This document shows positions 40,550 to 52,666 of a stretch of DNA of 64,000 nt, in pieces. Numbering within the stretch: the first letter of the stretch is position 1; each line of letters starts with the position of its first letter. The notes under the pieces are model-generated. The model made no database searches, had not been told where the DNA came from, and saw only the letters and a program-made list of their open reading frames with translations. Source of the stretch: Novosphingobium kaempferiae (GTDB lineage Bacteria > Pseudomonadota > Alphaproteobacteria > Sphingomonadales > Sphingomonadaceae); contig NZ_CP089301.1 in the NCBI RefSeq assembly GCF_021227995.1, forward strand, positions 1,426,001 to 1,490,000, given 5' to 3'. Both the position numbers and the translations under genes were made by a program.

Positions 40550-41239
40550 TTACCAGTCGATCGCCCCGCGCCCATTTTCCCGCAGAAATGCGTTGGCCCG
40601 GCTGAAATGTCGGCACCCGAAGAACCCCGAATGCGCCGAAAGCGGGCTCGGGTGCGGCGCGGTCAGAACGAGGTGATGGCTCTCAGCAAGTCCCTGAACA
40701 TTCAGCGCTTTCTTCCTGGCATGACTGCCCCAGAGCATGAACACGCAAGGCTCCGCCTTGGCCGCCACCGCCGCCACGGCCGCATCGGTGATCGCCTCCC
40801 ACCCCTTCTTCTGGTGCGACCCCGCCTGCCCTTCCTCGACCGTCAGCGCATTGTTGAGCAGCAGCACGCCCTGCTTCGCCCAATGCTCCAGATTCCCGTG
40901 CCCTGGCGCCTTCACACCGCAGTCCGTCGCCAGTTCCTTGTAGATGTTCACCAACGAGGGCGGCACTTTCACCCCCTCCTGCACCGAAAACGACAGCCCA
41001 TGCGCCTGCCCCGGCCCATGGTACGGATCCTGTCCGAGAATCACGACGCGCACCGCGTCGAGCGGCGTCAGTTCCAGCGCCCGCAGCCGAGTTCCGCGCG
41101 GCGGATAGATGCGCTTTCCCGCCGCTTCCTCAGCCTTGAGCCAGCCGCCGAGACGACGCGTCTCGGGCGTCGTAAGGGCCGGTCCAAGCGCCGCAGCCCA
41201 GCTTTCGGGGACGTTCTGGACATCCTGTGTTGCCGTCAT
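40550..41239 (-). CDS. ung: Uracil-DNA glycosylase
   Basis: 229 residues, family 1 UDG. Catalytic water-activating Asp71 in GQDPYHG, LLLNNALTVE, and the leucine loop HPSPLSAHSGFFGCRHF. It removes uracil from DNA for base-excision repair. The HPSPLS...R of many UDGs is S here (AHSGFF), a minor variation. Divergent from the RNase D gene. Confidence 0.96.
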   Translation of the reverse strand: MTATQDVQNVPESWAAALGPALTTPETRRLGGWLKAEEAAGKRIYPPRGTRLRALELTPLDAVRVVILGQDPYHGPGQAHGLSFSVQEGVKVPPSLVNIYKELATDCGVKAPGHGNLEHWAKQGVLLLNNALTVEEGQAGSHQKKGWEAITDAAVAAVAAKAEPCVFMLWGSHARKKALNVQGLAESHHLVLTAPHPSPLSAHSGFFGCRHFSRANAFLRENGRGAIDW

Positions 41240-41322
41240 GCCCTCACCTCCAGCGAAAAACCTGCGGGCAGGCGCACCTGCCATTGCGAAACACCCGGCC
41301 ATTCCCTAAGCATTTTGGGATC

Positions 41323-41946
41323 ATGGCTGTCCATCTCCACGAAGAAGATCTCCCCGAAGGCGTGCTCGCGCCGGGGCCCGTCGCCGTCGACACCGAGACC
41401 ATGGGTCTCATCACCGCCCGGGACCGACTCTGCGTCGTCCAGATCTCGGACGGCAAGGGTGACGAACACCTTGTCCGCTTCAACGCAGACAGTGCCTATG
41501 CCGCGCCGAACCTGAAGGCGGTGCTGGCCGATCCGGCGCGCCTGAAGCTCTATCATTTCGCGCGCTTCGACCTCGCCGCGATAGAGCATTACCTCGGCGT
41601 CACCGCCGCACCGGTGTTCTGCACCAAGATCGCCAGCAAGCTGGTGCGCACCTATACCGACCGCCACGGCCTCAAGGATCTGGTGCGCGAACTGCTCGGC
41701 AAGGAAGTGTCGAAGCAGCAGCAGTCGAGCGACTGGGGCGCCCCGGAACTGACCGACGCGCAGAAGGACTATGCGGCATCGGACGTGCGGTACCTGCACG
41801 CCATGCATGACATCCTCGTCACGCGTCTGGCACGCGAACATCGCACGGAACTCGCACAAGCCTGTTTCGATTTCCTTCCGGCGCGCGCCCGTCTGGACCT
41901 TGCAGGCTGGCCGGAGCACGACATATTCAGCCACGAAGCAGCCTGA
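41323..41946 (+). CDS. rnd: Ribonuclease D-like 3-prime exonuclease
   Basis: 207 residues: the DEDDy exonuclease domain only, without the HRDC domains of E. coli RNase D. Exo I VAVDTETMGL, Exo II LYHFARFDLAAIEHYL, Exo III YAASDVRYLHAM. This short form is common in alphaproteobacteria upstream of lptC. It trims RNA 3-prime ends, for example in tRNA processing. The lptC gene starts 29 bases downstream. Confidence 0.92.
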   Translation: MAVHLHEEDLPEGVLAPGPVAVDTETMGLITARDRLCVVQISDGKGDEHLVRFNADSAYAAPNLKAVLADPARLKLYHFARFDLAAIEHYLGVTAAPVFCTKIASKLVRTYTDRHGLKDLVRELLGKEVSKQQQSSDWGAPELTDAQKDYAASDVRYLHAMHDILVTRLAREHRTELAQACFDFLPARARLDLAGWPEHDIFSHEAA

Positions 41947-41975
41947 TCGCCCTTCCGGGAGTTACCTGAGCCGCC

Positions 41976-42623
41976 ATGTCCGTCGAAGCCGTCCAGATCC
42001 GCAACCGCCGTCGGCATTTCGCCGCGCCCGGTGGTTCGCATGACCGGCTCGTCGCGCTGCTGGCCAAGGTGCTTCCGGCCGGCATCGGCCTCGTCGCCGC
42101 GGTGATGATCCTTGTGCCCCTGTCGCCGCGCGGAGAGATCAGCTTCCTGCTCGACCGCAACAAGGTGGCGATCACCAGCGAGCGCCTGCGCGCCGACAAT
42201 GCGGCCTACCGTGGCAAGGACAACAAGAACCGCGACTTCGTGGTGACGTCGGGCACCGCCGTTCAAAAGACCGCCACGACGCCCATCGTCGAGATGCTGG
42301 GCCTCAAGGCGCTGATGAACCTCCAGGACGGCCCCGCAGAGATCGTCGCCCCGCGCGGCGCCTACAACTACGACAGCGAACAGATCGCGGTCGACGGGCC
42401 GGTGAACTTCGCCGCGCCCGACGGCTACAGCATGACCACGCGCAACGTCGCCGTCGACGTCAAGAACCAGACCGCCGTCGGCTCGGGCGGCGTGGACGGC
42501 ACCGTACCGACCGGCACGTTCCGCGCCGATTCGATGCACGCCGACCTCGAGAACCGCACCGTGACCCTCGAAGGCAATGCCCGCCTGCGCATGACGCCGG
42601 GCAAGATCAGGATACCGAAATGA
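41976..42623 (+). CDS. lptC: LPS export protein LptC
   Basis: 215 residues. One N-terminal membrane segment (about 32-50, LPAGIGLVAAVMILVPL), then an OstA-like beta-jellyroll (DFVVTSGTAVQKTATTPIVEML, FRADSMHADLENRTVTLEGNARLRM). It receives LPS from the inner-membrane LptBFG transporter and passes it to LptA. Its stop overlaps the lptA start (ATGA). Confidence 0.9.
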   Translation: MSVEAVQIRNRRRHFAAPGGSHDRLVALLAKVLPAGIGLVAAVMILVPLSPRGEISFLLDRNKVAITSERLRADNAAYRGKDNKNRDFVVTSGTAVQKTATTPIVEMLGLKALMNLQDGPAEIVAPRGAYNYDSEQIAVDGPVNFAAPDGYSMTTRNVAVDVKNQTAVGSGGVDGTVPTGTFRADSMHADLENRTVTLEGNARLRMTPGKIRIPK

Positions 42624-43153
42624 CCGCCGCTCCCAGGATGTTCACCCGCGCCGCGCTCGTCCTGCCCGTGCTGGGCCTCGCCGCGCTGGGCGGGTCGCAG
42701 CAGCTCGGCGCGCAGGTGCTGTCGGGACACAACTCGAATGCCCCGGTGGACTATGCAGCGGACCGCATCGAACTGCAGGACAAGCAGGACCGGGTGATCC
42801 TGTCAGGCAACGTCGACGTCAAGCAGGCCGAACTGCGCCTGCGCGCGGCGCGCACGGTGGTGAACTTCACCAACCAGGGCTCGATGCAGATTCAGCGCAT
42901 CACTGCGAGCGGCGGCGTCACCGTCTCCCGCCCGGACGAAACCGCAACGGGTGACGTCGGCGTCTACGACTTCAACCAGAAGATCATCACGATGACCGGC
43001 AATGCCACCATCAAGCGTACCAACGGCGACACGCTGCGCGGCGGGCGACTGGTGGTCGACCTCAACAGCGGCGTGTCTTCCGCCTCCGCAGGCCCCGGCG
43101 GACGCGTCTCGGGCACGTTCTCGGTCCCCAAGCAGAAGACCAACGGCAACTGA
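42620..43153 (+). CDS. lptA: LPS export protein LptA
   Basis: 177 residues with a signal peptide (cut near GAQVLS). OstA-like repeats: VDYAADRIELQDKQDRVILSGNVDV and VYDFNQKIITMTGNATI. It forms the periplasmic bridge for LPS between LptC and LptD. Translationally coupled to lptC. In many alphaproteobacteria lptB and rpoN follow; here the next gene is on the other strand. Confidence 0.92.
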   Translation: MTAAPRMFTRAALVLPVLGLAALGGSQQLGAQVLSGHNSNAPVDYAADRIELQDKQDRVILSGNVDVKQAELRLRAARTVVNFTNQGSMQIQRITASGGVTVSRPDETATGDVGVYDFNQKIITMTGNATIKRTNGDTLRGGRLVVDLNSGVSSASAGPGGRVSGTFSVPKQKTNGN

Positions 43154-43224
43154 CGGACTCGCGCCTCAGACGAGACGCGATCCGCCCGCCAAACTTATCA
43201 TAAGGTCGAAAAGCGAAGACCGGG

Positions 43225-44625
43225 TCAGAACGCCCGGTCGTGGACCAGCACGCGCATGGTCAGGAAGATGATCTGCAGGTCGCGCATGATCGTCCAGCCT
43301 TCGAGATATTCAAGATCGGCCTGAAGGCGGTTCACCAGATCTGATTCATGGTCGGTCGCACCGCGAAAGCCGCGCACCTGCGCCAGCCCCGAGAGACCCG
43401 GCTTGAGCGAATGGCGCTGCCAGTAGCGCGTATCGACTTCCCAGAACAGCTTGTCTCCGGCCAGCGAGCCCGTCGCATGAGGACGCGGCCCGACAAGGCT
43501 CATATCGCCGAGCAGCACGTTGAACAGTTGCGGCAGTTCGTCGATGCTGGTGCGGCGAATGAAGCGACCGACCGTTGTGATGCGCTGGTCGTCCTTCGAG
43601 GCCGAGACGTTGCCGTTCGAATCGCACAAGGCTTCCGTCATCGAACGGAACTTGTACATGTTGAAGAAGCGGTTGCCCCGACCCATGCGGCGCTGGGTGA
43701 AGAACACCGGGCCGCCGTCCTGCAACTTGACCGCAAGAGCGACCGCAATCAGCAGTGGTGACAGAGCGAGGATCGCGCCGCCCGCGAAGGCGACGTCGAA
43801 CAGGCGCTTCATTGCGCGGTCGCGCAGGCCCAGCGGGCCTGCCGAGACCATCAGCAGGCCGTGCTTGCCCACCACGCGGGCACCCTGCGCACCGAGCCGG
43901 GCCACCTCGTCGTCGAGCACTTCGCCGTCGACGTTGGCGCCCTTGAGCATCATCGCCCATTCGGCGCGTCGTCCCGCCGGACAGCTCACCACCACTCGGT
44001 CGATGTTGCGCAGCACGAGGCCGACGCGGTCGAGCGCGTTGGGGTCGTTGAGGTTCGGGCGCAAGCCCATGGCCGCCGCCGAAATGCGGATCGCGCCGCG
44101 CAGTTGCACCTGCGGGCCACCATCGTCGATGATGAGTTCGTTGAGGACGTTCTCACCGCAGCGCCACCGCACCAGGCCGCGCAACTGGAGGCGAGTCCAG
44201 GTGATGATTGCCATTGCCGCGATCGCGCCGCCATTGAAGCCCGAACGCGAAACGTCGGCATCAGGACGGATCAGGAACTGCACGAAGACGACCACGACCA
44301 TGGAGATCATGATCGCCATCAGGGCGCGGAACACACCCTTCCAGGCTTCCTGAAGCGAGGCGGTGGAGTAAGAGCCGTTATAGAGCGCCAGCGTCAGGTA
44401 GATCGGCAGGATCAGCTGTGCGTGAACGATGCCACCGCCAAGGCCTTGCGCACCGGTCAGCAGGTAACCGGTTGCAGCAAAGCCGACGAAGATCGAGACG
44501 ATATCGCCAAGAACCAGCGAGAGATAGCATTGCAAGCGCCGCCGTTCGAGCGAAGGTGCGACGAGCAGGTCGTCGGCATCCGTCCGCTCCTTGGAGAGCG
44601 AACGCGCAGCAAAAGGCGCGTTCAT
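43225..44625 (-). CDS. Undecaprenyl-phosphate sugar phosphotransferase (WcaJ/GumD type)
   Basis: 466 residues. Four N-terminal membrane segments, a cytosolic CoA-binding-like domain (about 150-260), a fifth membrane or re-entrant helix (LFDVAFAGGAILALSPLLIAVALAVKL), and the C-terminal catalytic domain with TSIDELPQLFNVLLGDMSLVGPRPH and KPGLSGLAQVRG. It moves a sugar-1-phosphate from a UDP-sugar to undecaprenyl phosphate, the first step of an exopolysaccharide repeat unit. It is convergent with lptA and stands apart from any visible polysaccharide cluster. Confidence 0.92.
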   Translation of the reverse strand: MNAPFAARSLSKERTDADDLLVAPSLERRRLQCYLSLVLGDIVSIFVGFAATGYLLTGAQGLGGGIVHAQLILPIYLTLALYNGSYSTASLQEAWKGVFRALMAIMISMVVVVFVQFLIRPDADVSRSGFNGGAIAAMAIITWTRLQLRGLVRWRCGENVLNELIIDDGGPQVQLRGAIRISAAAMGLRPNLNDPNALDRVGLVLRNIDRVVVSCPAGRRAEWAMMLKGANVDGEVLDDEVARLGAQGARVVGKHGLLMVSAGPLGLRDRAMKRLFDVAFAGGAILALSPLLIAVALAVKLQDGGPVFFTQRRMGRGNRFFNMYKFRSMTEALCDSNGNVSASKDDQRITTVGRFIRRTSIDELPQLFNVLLGDMSLVGPRPHATGSLAGDKLFWEVDTRYWQRHSLKPGLSGLAQVRGFRGATDHESDLVNRLQADLEYLEGWTIMRDLQIIFLTMRVLVHDRAF

Positions 44626-44766
44626 GCGTGCAGAACTCCGACTTGCGAACTCACGCTGAACGCCTCCCTCAACAGAACCTCAGCGCGTGCAGCACGAGTT
44701 TCATGCTGCGGCGCAATACGTATAGGCTCGTATGTAGTGGCGAGGCAACCCGAAAAGCGGTTTCTG

Positions 44767-45822
44767 TCAGGACGTGGTATTTGTCGGTCGTCTTGAATTA
44801 GGACGTGCCGATCTAGCAATTGTCAATAAACCGTCAGCGAGTAAGAGTTCAGAGTCCTGACTGTTAGCCAACAGCATCTGGTGCAGACCTACCAATCGCG
44901 CGACGAGACGCTCCAGCCTGTGCCCGCGCCAGAGCTGCAACTGGACCGTCAGCGCGGGCTGGTCCTTCCAGAAGACGCGGCGGGCACCGGCCTCGGCTTT
45001 CAGGAAACCTGCAACATCCCGGCCGTCACCGAGCCGCGAATTGAGACCGGCCAGTTGCGCTGCCCGTCGCTCGAAGGCGAGCAGCAAACCCACCGGATTC
45101 ATGCCCTGCTCACGCATGCGTTTCAGTTCCGGGCCGACGGCTTCGCGTCTGCCGCCCAGCACGGCATCGACTAACGGAGCGAAGTCATCATCCTCGGTCG
45201 AAGCGCCGATCGCGTCGAGGTCCGCCGCCGATACCGGACGCGGCGTTTCCGCCGATGCATCGAGGTAGAGCGCCAGCTTCGTCACCTCGGAACGGGCCAG
45301 CCGGGTATCGAGACCAGCCCCACGCGCGATTCGTTCGGCGATCTCGCTGCCGAGCTTGAGCCCTGCGCCGTTGGCCATGGCACGCACCGATGCGGTTGCC
45401 GAAGCCAGATCGGGCGGATAGAACATCGCCACCAGTCCGTCAGGGCGGGCCGCGAGCAGCTTGGCGGTGCGTGACTTGTCGGTGGCGCCGGTGGCGACGA
45501 TCAGCACCGGGCAGCCCTCTACGTCGTTCTCCAGCAGGGTCTGGACGGCATCATGCGCCTCGTCGCCCTGCGCGCGCACCCAGATATGCCGCGCCCCTCC
45601 GAACAGCGAGGTCGAGCGCGCCTCGTCGCCCAGACGGACGGGATCGCGACGCAGTTCGGCGCCGCCCATCTCGATACGCTCGCCGGGGTCTTCGAGCAGC
45701 GAGACGATCTTCGCTGCCGCATCCGAAGCGCCCGATTCGTCGGGGCCGCAGAAGAAGAACACGCGGGCGTCGCGGGCAGCGCGCTGGGCGAGCCCGGCGA
45801 ACTCCTTCTGGGTCGCCTTCAT
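44767..45822 (-). CDS. holA: DNA polymerase III delta subunit
   Basis: 351 residues. AAA-like clamp-loader fold: RVFFFCGPDESGASDAAAKIV, SLFGGARHIWV, FYPPD, LDTRLARSEVTKLALYL, and C-terminal LLLAFERRAAQLAGL. It opens the beta clamp as part of the clamp loader. It is the last gene of a four-gene run (DUF3576, leuS, lptE, holA), with a 6-base gap after lptE, an order common in alphaproteobacteria. Confidence 0.93.
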   Translation of the reverse strand: MKATQKEFAGLAQRAARDARVFFFCGPDESGASDAAAKIVSLLEDPGERIEMGGAELRRDPVRLGDEARSTSLFGGARHIWVRAQGDEAHDAVQTLLENDVEGCPVLIVATGATDKSRTAKLLAARPDGLVAMFYPPDLASATASVRAMANGAGLKLGSEIAERIARGAGLDTRLARSEVTKLALYLDASAETPRPVSAADLDAIGASTEDDDFAPLVDAVLGGRREAVGPELKRMREQGMNPVGLLLAFERRAAQLAGLNSRLGDGRDVAGFLKAEAGARRVFWKDQPALTVQLQLWRGHRLERLVARLVGLHQMLLANSQDSELLLADGLLTIARSARPNSRRPTNTTS

Positions 45823-45828
45823 GGGGCC

Positions 45829-46325
45829 TTACTGGTTGGTGTCACCGCGCAGGCGCAGCGCGATGTTGGTGACGATGCGCGTGGCGATGTCCTTGGACAT
45901 GTTCTCCAGCGCGGTCTGTTCGGCCGCAATCGTCGCATAGTCGGAAGAAACCACGTCGATGCCCGCGTCGGACCCGGCGGTCTGGTCGAGCACGACCTCG
46001 CCGCTGCCCGCGTCGACAAGCTGATAGCGGGCGCGAAGCGTCCGACGCTCACGGCCCACGGTATCGTCCGATAGCAGCGCGAAGCTTTCCAGCTTGTCGT
46101 CGAGACGCACATCCAGCCGGTATTTCGGCGCAACACCCTTGGCACCGGAAACACCGAGTTCGTCGACCAGCGCATTGCGCACCAGCCACCCGGCGCGGCC
46201 CTCGATCGCGGAGACCTGCACGCCGGCGAGGCCTTGCGCGACGGCGGCATTGCCGCCGCCCGCATACATCGGCTGCAACCCGCATCCGGCGAGCAGCAAC
46301 GCTCCGCAAAGGGCCACCAAGACCT

Positions 46326-46329
<4 letters not shown>
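45829..46329 (-). CDS. lptE: LPS assembly lipoprotein LptE
   Basis: 166 residues. Lipoprotein signal with lipobox LLAGC, then GLQPMYAGG. The family outline follows: [41 protein letters not shown], and [17 protein letters not shown]. It plugs and helps assemble LptD in the outer membrane. Its start overlaps the leuS stop (ATGA), as is usual in this operon. Confidence 0.9.
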
Positions 46330-48845
<2,516 letters not shown>

Positions 48846-48887
48846 GTCTTCAAGGTCTCCTGCGGGCGCTCAGGCCCGCGTTAAAAA

Positions 48888-49355
48888 TCAGCCGCCGATG
48901 GAATCGCGACGCAGGTCGCGGGCGCGGGTGAGGATGATGTCTTCGAGCTTCTGCACGGTCGCCGCCTGCACCGGAGCCGCGACCCAGCCGCCACCCTGCT
49001 GCACTTCGCGCACGGCGGTGACGCGCAGCGCGTCGGCGCGCAGATCCTGGTCGAGGATCGCGATCGAGACCTTCACGCGCTCGGTCGGGGTCTTGGGGTT
49101 CACGTACCAGTCGGTGATGATGACGCCGCCGGCGCTGTCCGACTGGAGCAGCGGCATGAACGAGACCGAATCGAGGCTCGCGCGCCACAGGTAGCTGTTC
49201 ACGCCGATGGTGGTTACCTGCGAGGGCGCCAAGGCCGTCTGCTGGCGCTTCCGGCCGCCGCCGCATCCGGCCAGGGCGAGCGCCGCCACGGCGCAGATAC
49301 CTGCGGTGGTCAGAGTGCGCACGGTGAGAAGGCCGGTCTTGGTGCTGCCTGTCAT
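48888..49355 (-). CDS. DUF3576 family lipoprotein
   Basis: 155 residues from MTGSTKTGLL, preceded by AGGAACGAAC. Lipoprotein signal with lipobox LALAGC, then a short Lys/Arg-rich link and the DUF3576 body (IGVNSYLWRASLDSVSFMPLLQSDSAGGVIITDWY). Lies in the envelope, function unknown. Its conserved place directly upstream of leuS and lptE hints at outer-membrane biogenesis. The leuS gene starts 42 bases later. Confidence 0.9.
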   Translation of the reverse strand: MTGSTKTGLLTVRTLTTAGICAVAALALAGCGGGRKRQQTALAPSQVTTIGVNSYLWRASLDSVSFMPLLQSDSAGGVIITDWYVNPKTPTERVKVSIAILDQDLRADALRVTAVREVQQGGGWVAAPVQAATVQKLEDIILTRARDLRRDSIGG

Positions 49356-49634
49356 GTTCGTTCCTAGTGCTCTTGCTCGTGGCTCCATCGGGGCGGAGCC
49401 GAACCCTGTCGCAAAACGCCTCTATAGCTGCCGGTGGGCCAGCGGCAAGTGCGCCTTTGCCTTGCCCGTGTGCCAAGCAGGGCGTCCCTGAGCGGACACT
49501 GAACGACACCTAGCGTGTACCAAGCGTCCTTTGCGCCGTGCTCAGGGCATGTTAATCTCACCGGACGATCATGCTGGATGCAACGGACTTCGAGTCCGCA
49601 AGGCACGATCGACGATGAGCAACAGGGTCTTGTG

Positions 49635-50396
49635 ATGAGTATCGAGCGGGGAGCCGTGACACGGGGGGGCATGAAGGGAAGTCTGCTGCTGGCAGGCTGC
49701 GTCATGCTGCTCGCGCTGCCGAGCGCGGTGCTCGCCTTCTCCACCGACTTCGGCGGACATTCGACAACCGCGAACGACGGCCAGATCGATTCGCTCGCAC
49801 CTGAGGCCACGCAGGAAAATCTCTCGCGCGCGATCTCGATGCGCTCGCTCGCCAAGGGGGAACTGTTTCCCTTTACCCCCGCAGGCACGCCCAACCGGCA
49901 GGACCGTGCGGTAACGGTCGCGGTGCGCGTCGATCCCGAGGCGGCGCAGGCGATCATCGTCCATGGCCGCGCGCCGATGGCGCAGGCGGTTCAGGATCCC
50001 GGACGCCTGCGCATCGCGCCGACGGCGTTCAACCTTGGCGTGTCGCGCGGCTACCAGAACTTCGCGCAGAACCTCGTCCCGCAGGCACCGAGCCGACCGA
50101 TGGCCGAACTGCCCGACCTCAAGCGCTTCAGCCTCTCCCCCGGCCCCTCCAAGGGCGAGGAACCGCGCCTGACACCGCGCATCTCGATCGACGAGAAGAA
50201 GGTTTCGGGCCGCGCCCCGCGCACGTTCGCGATGGACGGCGGCGAAGTCGAACTCGGCGGCGCCTATCGCGTGACCGACAATCTCGATGTCACGGCGGGC
50301 GTGCGCTATTCGCAGGAGCGCGAACGCCTCGTACCGCTGACCGACGGCAAGCAGGACAGCCAGGCCGTCTACGTGGGCACCCAGTTCAAGTTCTGA
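49635..50396 (+). CDS. Exported protein of unknown function, possible outer-membrane type
   Basis: 253 residues from MSIERGAVTRGG; a second ATG twelve codons in (MKGSLLLAGCVML) is equally possible. Signal peptide with a cut near SAVLAFS. The middle is Pro/Ala-rich and probably unstructured. The last 50 residues alternate like beta strands and end aromatic (YVGTQFKF; GAYRVTDNLDVTAGVRYSQERER), resembling the last strands of an outer-membrane barrel. No family recognised. Divergent from the DUF3576 gene. Confidence 0.72.
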   Translation: MSIERGAVTRGGMKGSLLLAGCVMLLALPSAVLAFSTDFGGHSTTANDGQIDSLAPEATQENLSRAISMRSLAKGELFPFTPAGTPNRQDRAVTVAVRVDPEAAQAIIVHGRAPMAQAVQDPGRLRIAPTAFNLGVSRGYQNFAQNLVPQAPSRPMAELPDLKRFSLSPGPSKGEEPRLTPRISIDEKKVSGRAPRTFAMDGGEVELGGAYRVTDNLDVTAGVRYSQERERLVPLTDGKQDSQAVYVGTQFKF

Positions 50397-50526
50397 ATCG
50401 GGCAACCGTGGTTGCTAATTCTGCAACCAGTCACCGCGCGTTTAAGTCAATAGTCGGCCTTGCCGCCGTCATAAACCTTCCATAGCCTTGCGTTCGGTGG
50501 ATGCTCACGAACGAAAGGCTAAAGGT

Positions 50527-51249
50527 ATGGCGCGCGTTGCAATAGTCACCGGGGGAACCCGGGGTATCGGCGAGGCTGTCTCTCTCGCACTCAAGGAACG
50601 CGGTCACACCGTCGTTGCGAATTACGCCGGTAATGATGAAAAGGCCGCGGCCTTCACCGAGCGGACCGGCATTCCCGCCTACAAGTGGGACGTGGGCGAT
50701 TTCGAGGCGACGCAGGAAAGCTGCGAGCGCATCGCTGCCGAAGTCGGCCCGATCGACATCGTCATCAACAACGCGGGCATCACCCGCGACGGCGTGCTCC
50801 ACAAGATGAGCTTCGATGACTGGAACGACGTCATGCGCGTCAACCTCGGCGGCTGCTTCAACACCGCCAAGGCGACGTTCTCGGGTATGCGTGAGCGTGG
50901 CTGGGGCCGCATCGTCAACATCGGCTCGATCAACGGCCAGGCCGGCCAGTACGGCCAGGTGAACTACGCGGCGGCCAAGAGCGGCATCCACGGCTTCACC
51001 AAGGCGCTGGCGCAGGAAGGCGCCAAGTACGGCGTCACCGTCAACGCGATCGCGCCGGGCTACATCGACACCGACATGGTCGCCGCCGTGCCGCCGCCGG
51101 TGCTGGAGAAGATCGTCGCCAAGATCCCGGTCGGCCGCCTCGGCAGCGCCTACGAGATCGCGCGCGGCTGCGCGTTCCTCTGCTCGGAGAACGCCGCGTT
51201 CGTGACCGGCTCGACGCTGAGCATCAACGGCGGCCAGCACATGTACTGA
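50527..51249 (+). CDS. phaB: Acetoacetyl-CoA reductase
   Basis: 240 residues. SDR features GGTRGIGEAVSLAL, NNAGITRDGVLHKM, GSINGQAGQYGQVNYAAAKSG (catalytic Ser, Tyr, Lys) and the C-terminal TGSTLSINGGQHMY, which is distinctive for NADPH-dependent acetoacetyl-CoA reductase of polyhydroxybutyrate synthesis. It makes (R)-3-hydroxybutyryl-CoA. The thiolase and synthase genes are not adjacent. Confidence 0.92.
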   Translation: MARVAIVTGGTRGIGEAVSLALKERGHTVVANYAGNDEKAAAFTERTGIPAYKWDVGDFEATQESCERIAAEVGPIDIVINNAGITRDGVLHKMSFDDWNDVMRVNLGGCFNTAKATFSGMRERGWGRIVNIGSINGQAGQYGQVNYAAAKSGIHGFTKALAQEGAKYGVTVNAIAPGYIDTDMVAAVPPPVLEKIVAKIPVGRLGSAYEIARGCAFLCSENAAFVTGSTLSINGGQHMY

Positions 51250-51307
51250 TGACGGCTGGCGCGTGGCGGCCTGCCGCCACGCGCCGCTCCATCACCCGGG
51301 AAGAGCC

Positions 51308-52447
51308 TCAGGCGCCCTCGGGAAGCACGGCGTCGAGCCCCGTCTCCGCCAGTTCCACATGCCGTTCCGGTCGCGTGATCGCCAGCCAGAAGGCGAGTTC
51401 GAGGGCGCGCCCGATTTTCCCCTTCGACAGATAGTGTTGCACCACCTGCCCGAACGGCAGCGGGGAGCACCCCTCCATGGCGATGCGATAGCGGCGCATC
51501 TCCGCCCGCAATTCCGCGCACCCCGCCTTGCTGCGGCACCCGCGCAGCAGCCGCTTGACGATCTTGGCGAATTCCCGCGACACGAACCGCGCGACGACGC
51601 AGGACGTCTCCGGCCCGGCATGAGGCACCGCCCGGCCCAGCGCACCGCCGAAACCGCACAGCGCACGCGCCATGTCGTCGTTGGTGCGCCGGTCGAACCC
51701 GGCGCACGCCCTGTTCAGCCGCGCCATGATGCTGCCCGGCCGTGCGCGATAGCCGACCCACGGCTCGGCGGCATAGTAGAAGCTCTCCGCCCTAAGCAGC
51801 AGCCAGGGCACGGTGGCGACATCCTCGAAGCATGCACCCTCGGGAAAGCGGATCGCGCCGTCGAACAGGTCGCGCCGCCACACGCGCGACCAGAGGTGCA
51901 GCCTGCGCCGGATGAAGGTGCCCGCGACGAGCGTCTCGGTGCAGCGGGCCAGTCGGCGCTCCGGTCCACGGAAGGTCGGATAGCGCCCTTCCCCCTCGCG
52001 CACGTAGTCGCAGATGACCACATCGGGCCGCTCCGCCTCGACGATCGCACGCAGCGCATCGACCGCGCCGGGCAGCAGCACGTCATCGGAATCGACGAAC
52101 CAGACGTAGCGCCCGCGCGCCGCATCGATCAGGCCGTTGCGCGTCGCCGATATCCCGCGGTTCTCCGCATGGCCGAGCAGGCGCGCGAACGATCCGCGAT
52201 CCGCGATCAGGGCGCGCGCCAGATCGCCCGAGCCATCGGTCGAAGCGTCGTCCAGCAGGACGAGTTCGATGCCGGAATCGCCCCCGATCTGCGTCAGGAT
52301 CGAGCGCAGGCAATCTTCAAGGAAAGGCCGCACGTTGTAGACCGGCACCAGCAGGCTCAGCCAGGGCTGCCCCGTGATTCCCGTGTCCCGTTCGAACCCG
52401 TTTCCATCGGCTTCGTCACCGATGGCAATGTCTGTTTCGAGTACCAT
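51308..52447 (-). CDS. Family 2 glycosyltransferase
   Basis: 379 residues from MVLETDIAIG behind GGGGAC; an ATG 13 codons upstream is also open. GT-A fold: LSLLVPVYNVRPFLEDCLRSIL, LDDASTDGSGDLA, ENRGISATRNGLIDAARG, and the metal-binding WFVDSDDVLLP. The C-terminal half (about 200-379) is not recognised beyond being soluble. It probably adds a sugar to a surface glycan; no partner genes lie next to it. Confidence 0.88.
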   Translation of the reverse strand: MVLETDIAIGDEADGNGFERDTGITGQPWLSLLVPVYNVRPFLEDCLRSILTQIGGDSGIELVLLDDASTDGSGDLARALIADRGSFARLLGHAENRGISATRNGLIDAARGRYVWFVDSDDVLLPGAVDALRAIVEAERPDVVICDYVREGEGRYPTFRGPERRLARCTETLVAGTFIRRRLHLWSRVWRRDLFDGAIRFPEGACFEDVATVPWLLLRAESFYYAAEPWVGYRARPGSIMARLNRACAGFDRRTNDDMARALCGFGGALGRAVPHAGPETSCVVARFVSREFAKIVKRLLRGCRSKAGCAELRAEMRRYRIAMEGCSPLPFGQVVQHYLSKGKIGRALELAFWLAITRPERHVELAETGLDAVLPEGA

Positions 52448-52609
52448 AGTCCCCGCGCCGGGCGCCCCCCGCTCGCTGTGGAACATCCACTCAAATCAGA
52501 AGTGCAGCATGGGCTTCATGGCAAATTCGAAGTGCCATGCAATTAACTGCGACGTTAAATTTCGTTCATGTCGCTGCCGGTCCGGACCGGATTTCGGCGG
52601 CGCATATCC

Positions 52610-52642
52610 AAAAAAGGGCCGCGGTTTCCCGCGACCCCTTTT
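52610..52642 (-). terminator. Rho-independent terminator of rplM-rpsI
   Basis: On the minus strand GTCGCGG and CCGCGGC pair around GAAA, extended by AAAAGGG/CCTTTTTT and ending in a run of six T. It lies 25 bases beyond the rpsI stop codon. Confidence 0.85.
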
Positions 52643-52666
52643 CGTAAGCCGAAGCTCTGGAAACGC

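Noticed and set aside
52381..52410. tRNA-like GTTCGAAC string
   Set aside because: It lies near the start of the family-2 glycosyltransferase frame and has no cloverleaf around it.
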